Positions 1-4,945 of a stretch of DNA of 12,076 nucleotides are shown here, piece after piece. Origin of the DNA: UBA7485 sp050945075 (GTDB lineage: Bacteria > Bacillota > Clostridia > Eubacteriales > Eubacteriaceae); NCBI GenBank assembly GCA_050945075.1, contig JBMNSG010000066.1, positions 1 to 12,076 on the forward strand, given 5' to 3'. The translations under genes were made by a program, and so were the position numbers. The stretch's first letter is position 1; every line of letters starts with the position of its first letter. The notes beneath the pieces were generated by a model. The model saw nothing but the letters and a program-made list of their open reading frames with translations. It ran no database searches and was not told the origin of the DNA.

Positions 1-145
1 CGAAGTTTTTCATAACAATGTTGCCGGCATTTTTCGCTCTTGTAAAGCCGGTTTCAACCATTGCAAATCCAGGCTGCATAAACATAACCAGTGCGGCTGC
101 CAGGAAGACCCACACCATATTGACCAGCATATCACTACTATACAT
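1..145 (-). CDS. amt: Ammonium transporter, Amt/MEP/Rh family (N-terminal part, cut by window edge)
   Basis: Forty-eight complete codons can be read leftward from the ATG at 143-145 before the window ends, so the gene is partial because of the window edge and not broken. The translation begins MYSSDMLVNMVWVFLAAALV and continues with QPGFAMVETGF and RAKNAGNIVMKNF. That is the conserved first membrane segment and following loop of Amt ammonium channels, which conduct ammonium across the cytoplasmic membrane. The segment at about residues 7-28 is hydrophobic, as expected for TM1. A ribosome binding site (GAAAGGA in the gene sense) lies 8 nt upstream, which supports this start. The gene follows glnK on the same strand, the usual glnK-amtB pairing in which PII docks on and blocks the channel when nitrogen is plentiful. 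The family call rests on a short but highly diagnostic stretch. Confidence 0.93.
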   Translation of the reverse strand, partial: MYSSDMLVNMVWVFLAAALVMFMQPGFAMVETGFTRAKNAGNIVMKNF

Positions 146-312
146 CGAATAATTCCTTTCTATACCATCCGGAAGCCAGTAAACAGCGGCAGGAGAGGGC
201 CGCCAGGCTTGTATTCCGGTGATCTCCTTTTACGGGACAGCCGCATAAAAGGCTGTCGGTTATAATAAATAATTACGATCGGATTATAATTGCATATCAA
301 CCAGGTGTGACG
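146..312 (-). promoter_or_regulatory. glnK-amt intergenic spacer with two foldable RNA structures
   Basis: This 167-nt spacer holds no gene. In the transcript sense there is first a perfect 7-bp hairpin (GACAGCC/GGCTGTC, 237-243 with 252-258, 8-nt loop). Then comes a nested structure in which CCGGAA pairs with TTCCGG (169-174 with 215-220) around an inner GCGGC/GCCGC hairpin (187-191 with 200-204). Neither is followed by a U-run, so they are not classical terminators. They may tune RNA stability or amt translation. AT-rich TATAAT-like matches near 285-290 could be a weak internal promoter, but no good -35 element was found. Confidence 0.4.
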
Positions 313-651
313 TCAGATGGCATCGGAACCCGTTTCGCCCGTTCTCAGACGAACCACATCGTCAATCGGGATGACAAAGATCTTGCCGCCGCCGATTTCA
401 TCAGAAGGCAGCTTTTCAGTCATCATGTCAATGATGTCCTGTGCTGTATCATCGTCCGTTATGGTTTCAATTTTGATCTTGGGCAGGAATTTAACAGTAT
501 AGGTTGTTCCTCTGTAGGTCTTCTGATAGCCTTTCTGATTGCCGTAGCCCATAATATTGGTGGTCATCAGCCCTTTTACCGAGCAGGTTTCCAGCAGAGC
601 GGTAGCTTCGTCCAGTAATTCCGGCTTGACTACGATCTCGAGCTTTTTCAT
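313..651 (-). CDS. glnK: Nitrogen regulatory protein PII (GlnK/GlnB family)
   Basis: This is a complete 112-residue protein, the exact usual length of PII trimers. These signal proteins sense 2-oxoglutarate and ATP/ADP and control Amt channels and other nitrogen proteins. The N-terminus MKKLEIVVKPELLDE is typical. The T-loop spans about residues 36-55 (GYQKTYRGTTY) and has Tyr51 at the position uridylylated in proteobacterial GlnB. The B-loop is at about 82-90 (PSDEIGGGK), and the C-terminal signature RLRTGETGSDAI is intact. The start has a strong ribosome binding site (GAAGGAG). It sits between glnN and amt on the same strand, so GlnK rather than GlnB is the likelier role. Whether Tyr51 is modified here is unknown, and no GlnD gene is in the window. 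No promoter of its own is evident, so it is probably expressed by readthrough of the terminator behind glnN. Confidence 0.95.
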   Translation of the reverse strand: MKKLEIVVKPELLDEATALLETCSVKGLMTTNIMGYGNQKGYQKTYRGTTYTVKFLPKIKIETITDDDTAQDIIDMMTEKLPSDEIGGGKIFVIPIDDVVRLRTGETGSDAI

Positions 652-683
652 AAAATACTCCTTCTTTTTCTCTTTTTTATATA

Positions 684-722
684 CAAAAAGGCGGGTACCC
701 GTGTGATCGGATACTCGCCTTT
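684..722 (-). terminator. Rho-independent terminator between glnN and glnK
   Basis: In the minus-strand RNA, AAAGGCG (716-722) pairs with CGCCTTT (687-693). One A/C mismatch separates this from a 7-bp inner stem (GTATCCG/CGGGTAC) closed by a hexanucleotide loop, ATCACA (702-707). A run of five U follows. It begins 31 nt after the glnN stop codon and ends 33 nt before glnK, so it probably gives partial termination and sets glnK-amt expression below glnN. Confidence 0.85.
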
Positions 723-753
723 GAGTGGTTTGTTTTTTATTGAACTGTGTTGT

Positions 754-2880
754 TTATACGTAGAAGAGCAGGTCTTCATAAATTGGATAAGGCCAGTAAT
801 CCTGGCCGACCAGTGCTTCCAGACTGTCTGCCGGAGCTCTTACAGCTGCCATCTGCGGAATAATTTCCTTTTCGAAGTAAACCGATTTTTCATATGGATC
901 TTCGAAGTCATCTGCTTTGTTATCCATGGCATCGAGCTTGTCAGTAGCTGTGATCAGATCTTCTGTCAGAGCAGTGATCTTTCTGAGCATCTTGTCTTCT
1001 GCCGGTGCATCAATATCCAGTGCCTTTTTCTGGGAAACAATTTCACCCAGGCTCTTTGCATAGCTCAGGCAGGCCGGCAGGATTTCACGGCGTACCATAG
1101 ACAGCATGGTCTTGACTTCGATATTGATGGTCTTTGAATATTCGTCCAGATAGACTTCACGGCGTGCCAGCATTTCTGTTTCAGACATGATTCCGTGTTT
1201 GGTGAACAGATCCATGTTTTTCTTGCTGCAGTATTCGTTAAGTGCGTCCGGAGTAGTTCTGAGATTCGGAAGACCTCTGCGTTCTGCTTCAATAACCCAG
1301 TCGTCAGAATAGTTATTGCCGTTAAAGATAATGCGCTTGTGTTCGGCAATTCTTTCTCTGAGCATTTTCTTGATTTCATCGTCCAGATTTTCCGGAGCGA
1401 CATTTTCCAGGGTATCTGCATATTCTCCGAGGACTTCCGCAACAATGGTGTTGAGGACGATATTCGGGTCTGCAATGCTCTGGTTGGAGCCCAGCATTCT
1501 GAATTCGAATTTATTACCGGTGAAAGCAAACGGTGAGGTTCTGTTTCGATCGGTTTTATCCTTCATGAAGTTCGGGATAACATCGACGCCTGTATCCATT
1601 TCCACGTCTTTATTGTCGACTGCGGTACCGCGTGTCAGATGCTTGAGTGCACTGTCCAGCTGTTCGCCCAGGAAAACCGAGACGATTGCCGGCGGTGCTT
1701 CATTAGCGCCGAGACGATGGTCATTACCGGCAGAAGCGACAGTACAGCGCATCAGTTCCGGATAACGGTCAACCGCTTCAATAATCGCGGTCAGGAAAGT
1801 CAGGAACTGCAGGTTTTCTGCAGGATCCTTGCCCGGCTTGAGCAGGTTTTCCCCGGTATCAGTGCTGATTGCCCAGTTGTTATGCTTGCCGGAGCCATTC
1901 ACACCGTCAAACGGTTTTTCGTGAAGCAGGCAGGCCAGATCGTGACGATAGGCAACCTTCTTCATGAATTCCATGATCAGCTGGTTATTATCGACAGCCT
2001 GATTGGAAGTCGAGAAAACCGGTGCCAGCTCGTGCTGAGCCGGAGCGACTTCATTATGTCTGGTCTTTGACGGAATGCCAATAGCCCAGAGTTCACGGTC
2101 CAGGTCTCTCATGTAGTTGCAGACACGGCCGCGGATCTTACCGAAGTAATGATCTTCAAGTTCCTGTCCCTTTGGTGCCGGTGAACCGAACAGAGTACGG
2201 CCGGTCAGGATCAGGTCTTTTCTCTTCTTATACATGTCGCGTTCGACCAGGAAATATTCCTGTTCGGCTCCGACTGTTGTGGTAATCTTCTTGATATTAT
2301 CTTTTCCGAATAACTTGAGGATTCGGATCGTTTCGTCAGACAGCGCCTTGGTGGATCTGAGCAGCGGTGTCTTCTTATCAAGTACTTCGCCTGTATAAGA
2401 GATGAAGGTGGTCGGAATATAAAGAGTAGTACCCTTGACAAAAGCAAAGGAGGTCGGGTCCCATGCGGTATAGCCGCGGGCTTCGAAGGTAGCTCTCAGA
2501 CCGCCGGACGGGAATGATGATGCATCAGGTTCGCCCTTGACCAGTTCCTTGCCCGAGAATTCCAGGATAACTTTTCCTTCATCAGTCGGGTTAATGAAAG
2601 CATCGTGTTTTTCAGCCGTGATTCCTGTCAGCGGCTGAAACCAGTGCGTGAAGTGTGTGGCACCCTGTTCAAGTGCCCAGTCTTTCATTGAGTTTGCGAC
2701 AACTTCAGCAATATCTTTTTCCAGCGGCTTGTCTTCTTTGATGACAGCCAGCATGGCATTGTAAACATGCTTGGGCAGACGCTTGCGCATCACTGTCAGG
2801 TTAAACGCTTTAGAACCAAACAGATCGACTACGTTGTCCTTATTTTCTTCCACTGTAATATTTTCCGTGAATTCCGCCAT
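754..2880 (-). CDS. glnN: Glutamine synthetase type III (GSIII)
   Basis: This is a complete 708-residue protein within the usual GSIII size range (about 700-730, against about 440 for GSI). It makes glutamine from glutamate, ammonium and ATP in the cytoplasm, normally as a dodecamer. GSIII-specific motifs include the region GGLRATFEARGYTAW near residues 126-140. Active-site counterparts of GSI are all present: ExE in GAEQEYF (Glu206, Glu208), NEVAPAQHE (Glu277, Glu284), NGSGKH (His333), GANEAP (Glu394) and FEFR (Glu459, Arg461). It should therefore be the active ammonium-fixing synthetase of this locus. The ATG has a strong ribosome binding site (GGAGGA) 6 nt upstream. It has its own promoter and a leader of about 205 nt with a terminator, and is followed by a terminator and then glnK-amt. 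Reading frame and motifs are intact throughout. Confidence 0.97.
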   Translation of the reverse strand: MAEFTENITVEENKDNVVDLFGSKAFNLTVMRKRLPKHVYNAMLAVIKEDKPLEKDIAEVVANSMKDWALEQGATHFTHWFQPLTGITAEKHDAFINPTDEGKVILEFSGKELVKGEPDASSFPSGGLRATFEARGYTAWDPTSFAFVKGTTLYIPTTFISYTGEVLDKKTPLLRSTKALSDETIRILKLFGKDNIKKITTTVGAEQEYFLVERDMYKKRKDLILTGRTLFGSPAPKGQELEDHYFGKIRGRVCNYMRDLDRELWAIGIPSKTRHNEVAPAQHELAPVFSTSNQAVDNNQLIMEFMKKVAYRHDLACLLHEKPFDGVNGSGKHNNWAISTDTGENLLKPGKDPAENLQFLTFLTAIIEAVDRYPELMRCTVASAGNDHRLGANEAPPAIVSVFLGEQLDSALKHLTRGTAVDNKDVEMDTGVDVIPNFMKDKTDRNRTSPFAFTGNKFEFRMLGSNQSIADPNIVLNTIVAEVLGEYADTLENVAPENLDDEIKKMLRERIAEHKRIIFNGNNYSDDWVIEAERRGLPNLRTTPDALNEYCSKKNMDLFTKHGIMSETEMLARREVYLDEYSKTINIEVKTMLSMVRREILPACLSYAKSLGEIVSQKKALDIDAPAEDKMLRKITALTEDLITATDKLDAMDNKADDFEDPYEKSVYFEKEIIPQMAAVRAPADSLEALVGQDYWPYPIYEDLLFYV

Positions 2881-3000
2881 TGCTTCCTCCAGATTTTTGA
2901 ATTCTATATTAATGCTGCACAGCGAGCTGTGATAAACGGATAAAACTGCGGTATTCAGAGGAATATGCTTTTCAGGAAGGAGAACACCGCAGGCAGCCTG
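2881..3000 (-). other. Distal part of the glnN leader, between the leader terminator and the start codon
   Basis: This is 120 nt of untranslated RNA that is made only when the upstream terminator is passed. It can form a 7-bp hairpin (CTGCGGT with ACCGCAG, outer ends near 2990 and 2946) and a short CACAG/CTGTG hairpin near 2917-2930. The ribosome binding site GGAGGA is close to the glnN ATG and is not obviously buried in either structure. No open reading frame with a convincing start signal was seen. Confidence 0.45.
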
Positions 3001-3046
3001 TTAAACAAAAAGGCGCTGAATACAGAATACTTCCGTAATCAGCGCC
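3001..3046 (-). terminator. Leader terminator (attenuator) upstream of glnN
   Basis: In the minus-strand RNA a perfect 8-bp stem GGCGCTGA/TCAGCGCC (3039-3046 with 3012-3019) continues inward as a near-complete stem, ACGGAA with TTCTGT, closed by a GTA loop. It is followed directly by TTTTTGTTT. This is a textbook intrinsic terminator lying about 40-80 nt after the predicted transcription start and 130 nt before the glnN start codon. Because it is inside the leader rather than behind a gene, it most likely works as an attenuator. An outer pair TTAAACA/TGTTTAA (3001-3007 with 3052-3058) flanks it and overlaps the upstream hairpin. Confidence 0.88.
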
Positions 3047-3054
3047 ATTGCTGT

Positions 3055-3081
3055 TTAAGTTATACACTTCCGTGTACTTAA
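3055..3081 (-). promoter_or_regulatory. First leader hairpin of glnN, candidate antiterminator element
   Basis: In the RNA sense TTAAGT pairs with ACTTAA and ACAC with GTGT, with a three-base ATA bulge and a GGAA loop. The loop context ACGGAAGT is repeated exactly inside the terminator hairpin (minus strand, 3030-3037), where GAUUAC-GGAA-GUAUUC can form a second small hairpin that competes with the inner terminator stem. Paired hairpins with matching loops, the second overlapping a terminator, are the layout of ANTAR protein targets. However, the canonical six-base loop with A1 and G4 is not clearly formed here, so the assignment is tentative. Confidence 0.5.
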
Positions 3082-3092
3082 GCTATGAATGA

Positions 3093-3121
3093 ATTATACT
3101 GTATACAGAAAACATTGTAAA
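3093..3121 (-). promoter_or_regulatory. SigmaA-type promoter of glnN
   Basis: In the minus sense TTTACA (3116-3121, five of six to consensus) is followed after exactly 17 nt by a perfect TATAAT (3093-3098). Transcription should start near 3086, giving a leader of about 205 nt. The spacer contains the palindrome CTGTATACAG, which is shared with a second site near 4508. Confidence 0.85.
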
Positions 3122-3263
3122 GTGGTTTTCTCAAAAAACATTACACTCATCACTGAATACGAAAAGCAGGTTTAACTGCATCATATTCCTGTATTGTACT
3201 CTATCGAAAGCAGATTGTGTGCTGGAAAATGATCAGAAATGTAAAGATATAAAAAGAGTCAGT
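3122..3263. other. Spacer between the glnN promoter and the aldolase terminator
   Basis: I see no gene, convincing promoter or strong hairpin in these 142 nt. The stretch is AT-rich and lies between the end of the aldolase unit and the glnN promoter, so it may hold upstream control sites for glnN. None could be identified by eye. Confidence 0.4.
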
Positions 3264-3317
3264 AAACAAAGGCCGTTGCATGAGTATTTTTTTCTACTGA
3301 TGCAACGGCTCTTTTTT
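3264..3317 (-). terminator. Terminator behind the aldolase gene, possibly bidirectional
   Basis: A perfect 10-bp inverted repeat GCCGTTGCAT/ATGCAACGGC (3272-3281 with 3300-3309) has an inner 4-bp extension (AGTA/TACT). Read on the minus strand it follows the aldolase stop by about 30 nt and is trailed by CCTTTGTTT. Read on the plus strand it is trailed by TCTTTTTT, an even better U-tract. No plus-strand gene ends here, so its main job is to end aldolase transcription. Confidence 0.85.
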
Positions 3318-3338
3318 GGTAAACAGGCGATGTGGTTA

Positions 3339-4193
3339 TTATTTTGCTTTGCCGGTGCTGCCTACGACGTCCATTTTCTGTTCTACATATTTCTGGACTT
3401 CGGCGCGGCCGGCTGTTCCGTATTTCTTGGGATCGAAGACATCCGGGTTTTCTGCCATGACTCGTTTGACGCCATTGGAGAAAGCGACGCGCAGGTCAGT
3501 AGCGTAGTTGACTTTACAGATTCCGTTCTGGATACAGTCTCTGACGGTGTCGTCCGGTACGCCGGAGGTGCCGTGCAGGACCAGCGGGATGTCAACAACT
3601 TCGCGGATTTCCGCCAGGCGCTTGACGTCCACATGCGGTTCACCCTTATAGAAGCCGTGGGCGGTGCCAATGGCGACTGCCAGAGCGTCGATCCCGGTGC
3701 GTTCGACAAATTCCTTCGCTTCGGAGGGAACGGTCAGGCCTGCGCCTTCGCCGCCGTCCAGATCGTCTTCCTTACCGCCGACTTTGCCCAGTTCTGCTTC
3801 GACATTGACGCCTACCGGACGGCAGACATCTGCGACTGCTTTGCTTACAGCAATATTGTCTTCAAAAGAATCATGGGATCCGTCAATCATAATAGAGGTA
3901 TAACCGTTGCGGAAGGCCTTCATGGCGGTATCAAAGCTGTCGCCGTGATCCAGGTGCATGGCGACCGGCACGGCAGCGTCTGCAGCTGCGGCTTCTGCCA
4001 TGGCTTTGAACATTCTGGTGTCCGCGTATTTCAATGTACCGGGAGTGGTCTGAATCATAACCGGTGAGTTTTTGGCTTCGGCAGCTGCAACGATGGCCTG
4101 AACCATTTCCATATTTTCTGCATTGAATGCGCCGACCGCATAGCCGCCTTCCTGAGCGTCTTTGAGTAATTTCTTTGAAGAAACAAGTGCCAT
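3339..4193 (-). CDS. fba: Class II fructose-bisphosphate aldolase (zinc-dependent)
   Basis: This is a 284-residue protein, the normal size of the short class II aldolases such as Bacillus FbaA and GatY/KbaY. It reversibly splits fructose 1,6-bisphosphate into dihydroxyacetone phosphate and glyceraldehyde 3-phosphate in glycolysis and gluconeogenesis. Visible motifs are HLDHG (catalytic Asp82 and zinc ligand His83), IDGSH, EAELG near 132-136, GTAHG (His179), LHGTSG (His207) and KVNYATDLR (phosphate-binding loop). I chose the ATG at 4191-4193 over an in-frame ATG 17 codons upstream. The chosen start has a strong ribosome binding site (AGAAGGAGAT) and matches the usual N-terminus MALVSSKKLLKDAQ. 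Tagatose-bisphosphate aldolase is an alternative within the same family, but no tagatose or galactitol genes are nearby. The gene looks monocistronic, with its own promoter and terminator. Confidence 0.93.
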   Translation of the reverse strand: MALVSSKKLLKDAQEGGYAVGAFNAENMEMVQAIVAAAEAKNSPVMIQTTPGTLKYADTRMFKAMAEAAAADAAVPVAMHLDHGDSFDTAMKAFRNGYTSIMIDGSHDSFEDNIAVSKAVADVCRPVGVNVEAELGKVGGKEDDLDGGEGAGLTVPSEAKEFVERTGIDALAVAIGTAHGFYKGEPHVDVKRLAEIREVVDIPLVLHGTSGVPDDTVRDCIQNGICKVNYATDLRVAFSNGVKRVMAENPDVFDPKKYGTAGRAEVQKYVEQKMDVVGSTGKAK

Positions 4194-4215
4194 TGAGATC
4201 TCCTTCTGCATATGT

Positions 4216-4252
4216 TTTAATCGTATTAAAGTAACCGTATCCACGGTTTACT
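4216..4252 (-). promoter_or_regulatory. Two small inverted repeats just upstream of the aldolase ribosome binding site
   Basis: In the leader RNA AGTAAACCGT pairs with ACGGTTACT with one bulged A (4243-4252 with 4230-4238, GGAT loop). Right after it comes a perfect TTTAAT/ATTAAA repeat with a three-base spacer (4216-4221 with 4225-4230). There is no proper U-tract, so this is not a clear terminator. The second repeat could equally be a DNA operator. Confidence 0.35.
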
Positions 4253-4332
4253 GGTTCTTCTGCTTGGTCAGAGAATCTGTCTGCGATTGCCTTGCAGCCG
4301 CAGTAATCGGAGATTCCGGTTATAGAAGAACC
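4253..4332 (-). promoter_or_regulatory. Strongly folded leader RNA of the aldolase gene, class unknown
   Basis: Three nested perfect stems can form in the transcript. They are GGTTCTTCT/AGAAGAACC (4324-4332 with 4253-4261, 9 bp), GAATCT/AGATTC (6 bp) and CTGCG/CGCAG (5 bp, with a 13-nt terminal loop). The element sits about 35 nt after the predicted start and about 60 nt before the start codon. I compared it from memory with common riboswitch cores (FMN, SAM, glycine, lysine, THF, ZTP, T-box) and saw no match. It may be an unclassified regulatory leader or a chance fold. Confidence 0.4.
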
Positions 4333-4372
4333 TTAACAGGTTATCTTGTTACTACCAGTTGAATCTATCCGT

Positions 4373-4401
4373 ATTATACAATGATTTTTATGTTCTGTCT
4401 C
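4373..4401 (-). promoter_or_regulatory. Promoter of the aldolase gene
   Basis: In the minus sense GAGACA (4396-4401) is followed after 17 nt by a perfect TATAAT (4373-4378). This would give a leader of about 170 nt. The -35 element matches consensus at four of six positions. Confidence 0.65.
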
Positions 4402-4507
4402 TATGTAAAAACAAAAATTATCCGGAGGCAGAATTTTCTGCAAACATATGCAGAGAAAAGTTTTAAATTTAGTGCAGACAAGAGCATGAAAATGGGTTAA
4501 AATATCA

Positions 4508-4531
4508 ATACTGTATACAAAGAACAATATA
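4508..4531. repeat. Second copy of a 24-bp element found in the glnN promoter
   Basis: This element matches 3096-3119 at 20 of 24 positions, including the uninterrupted 12-mer ATACTGTATACA. At 3096 it fills the spacer of the glnN promoter. Here it lies about 45-65 nt upstream of the -10 element of the glutamate synthase operon. The positions equivalent to the glnN -10 and -35 hexamers are not conserved here. The similarity is therefore better explained by a shared protein-binding site than by a shared promoter. Confidence 0.4.
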
Positions 4532-4534
4532 CGG

Positions 4535-4569
4535 AAAAATCAGCGGAATGCATCTGATGTTCCCCGCTG
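4535..4569 (-). terminator. Possible minus-strand terminator with no gene in front of it
   Basis: In the minus-strand RNA CAGCGG (4564-4569) pairs with CCGCTG (4541-4546), followed by ATTTTT. No minus-strand gene lies just upstream, so it might stop antisense transcription entering the aldolase region, or be a fold without function. In the plus sense the same hairpin is followed by TGCTTTTAT, overlapping the predicted -10 element of the downstream operon. Confidence 0.3.
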
Positions 4570-4573
4570 CTTT

Positions 4574-4579
4574 TATAAT
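4574..4579 (+). promoter_or_regulatory. Probable -10 element of the glutamate synthase operon
   Basis: There is a perfect TATAAT, but at 16-18 nt upstream there is no good -35 hexamer. The promoter may therefore need an activator. The shared 24-bp element at 4508 is placed suitably for that. A start near 4586 would put the leader hairpins and terminator within the first 100 nt of RNA. Confidence 0.45.
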
Positions 4580-4586
4580 AGAATAT

Positions 4587-4638
4587 CCGGGCAGCCCGAG
4601 TGGCTGCGTCCGGCAGTAAAGATGAACAAAGGCGTTCA
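4587..4638 (+). promoter_or_regulatory. Two leader hairpins of the glutamate synthase operon, the second with an ANTAR-like hexaloop
   Basis: The first hairpin pairs GCAGCC with GGCTGC (4591-4596 with 4602-4607, loop CGAGT) on a CCGG/CCGG base. The second pairs TGAAC with GTTCA (4623-4627 with 4634-4638) around the six-base loop AAAGGC. That loop has A at position 1 and G at position 4, the pattern known for ANTAR protein targets. The bases of this second hairpin are also needed for the terminator that follows, so the two structures exclude each other. The first hairpin does not show a canonical hexaloop, so the dual-hexaloop motif is only half satisfied. Confidence 0.5.
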
Positions 4639-4682
4639 GCAGTCAGACCCGGCAGGGCCTTATTGCAGTGCGTCTTTTTTTT
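4618..4682 (+). terminator. Leader terminator (attenuator) of the glutamate synthase operon
   Basis: The segment AAAGATGAAC (4618-4627) pairs with GTGCGTCTTT (4668-4677) with one mismatch and one wobble. AAGGC (4629-4633) pairs with GCCTT (4657-4661) inside it. The stem runs into an uninterrupted run of eight T (4675-4682). It lies about 270 nt before the first gene and about 35-90 nt after the likely transcription start. The long U-tract makes termination likely; the exact stem is my best reading and has a large internal loop. Confidence 0.65.
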
Positions 4683-4945
4683 CTGTCCGGATTTGCGGCA
4701 GCGGACGGCTGCACTTGAAACAGTGAACTGCCGCGGTAACCGGTGAAGGACCAATGCGGAACAGCTTGAAGGTTCCGGCATTTAGAATTCGGCAGCGGAC
4801 GGGTATATTCGTTTCAGCTGTGTAGCCGGCAGTATCTTTCTATATACTATTCTATATAGTATGAAGAGCAGGAAGAGTCACCGGCAGAATAAATGTAAAC
4901 AGCGGAGCAAACTGGACTCCGCAGATTCTGGAAAGCAGGACAGAC
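4683..4945 (+). other. Distal leader of the glutamate synthase operon, hairpin-rich, with a 13-bp direct repeat
   Basis: No gene is seen in this stretch. It holds an exact 13-bp direct repeat, CGGCAGCGGACGG, at 4696-4708 and 4790-4802. It also contains a GCGGCAG/CTGCCGC stem (4695-4701 with 4728-4734), a bulged ATG-CGGAAC/GTTCCG-GCAT hairpin (4754-4781) and an AT-rich inverted repeat ATACTAT/ATAGTAT (4844-4850 with 4856-4862). The last could be an operator or part of a second, internal promoter, but no convincing -35/-10 pair was found. The string CGGCAG recurs six times between 4611 and 4890. Confidence 0.4.

Noticed and set aside
3012..3081. CGGAAGUA in the glnN leader resembles the conserved E-loop of cyanobacterial glutamine riboswitches
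   Set aside because: The other conserved parts of that riboswitch (closing stem with its adjoining conserved bases and the pseudoknot partner) were not found around it, and the class is known from cyanobacteria and marine metagenomes. A model search would settle it.
3219..4067. Plus-strand ORF of 282 codons opposite the aldolase gene
   Set aside because: It runs antisense to a clearly recognised aldolase frame, spans the terminator hairpin, and its translation shows no known motifs and an odd Phe/Cys-rich composition.
4432..4446. CodY-like box (AATTTTCTG followed by CAAACA) upstream of the aldolase promoter
   Set aside because: Only 12 of 15 positions match, it lies upstream of the -35 element, and nothing else shows that the organism has CodY.
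4497..4781. Minus-strand ORF of 94 codons in the glutamate synthase leader
   Set aside because: It has no good start signal, no recognisable domain, and covers the leader hairpins and terminator of the opposite strand.
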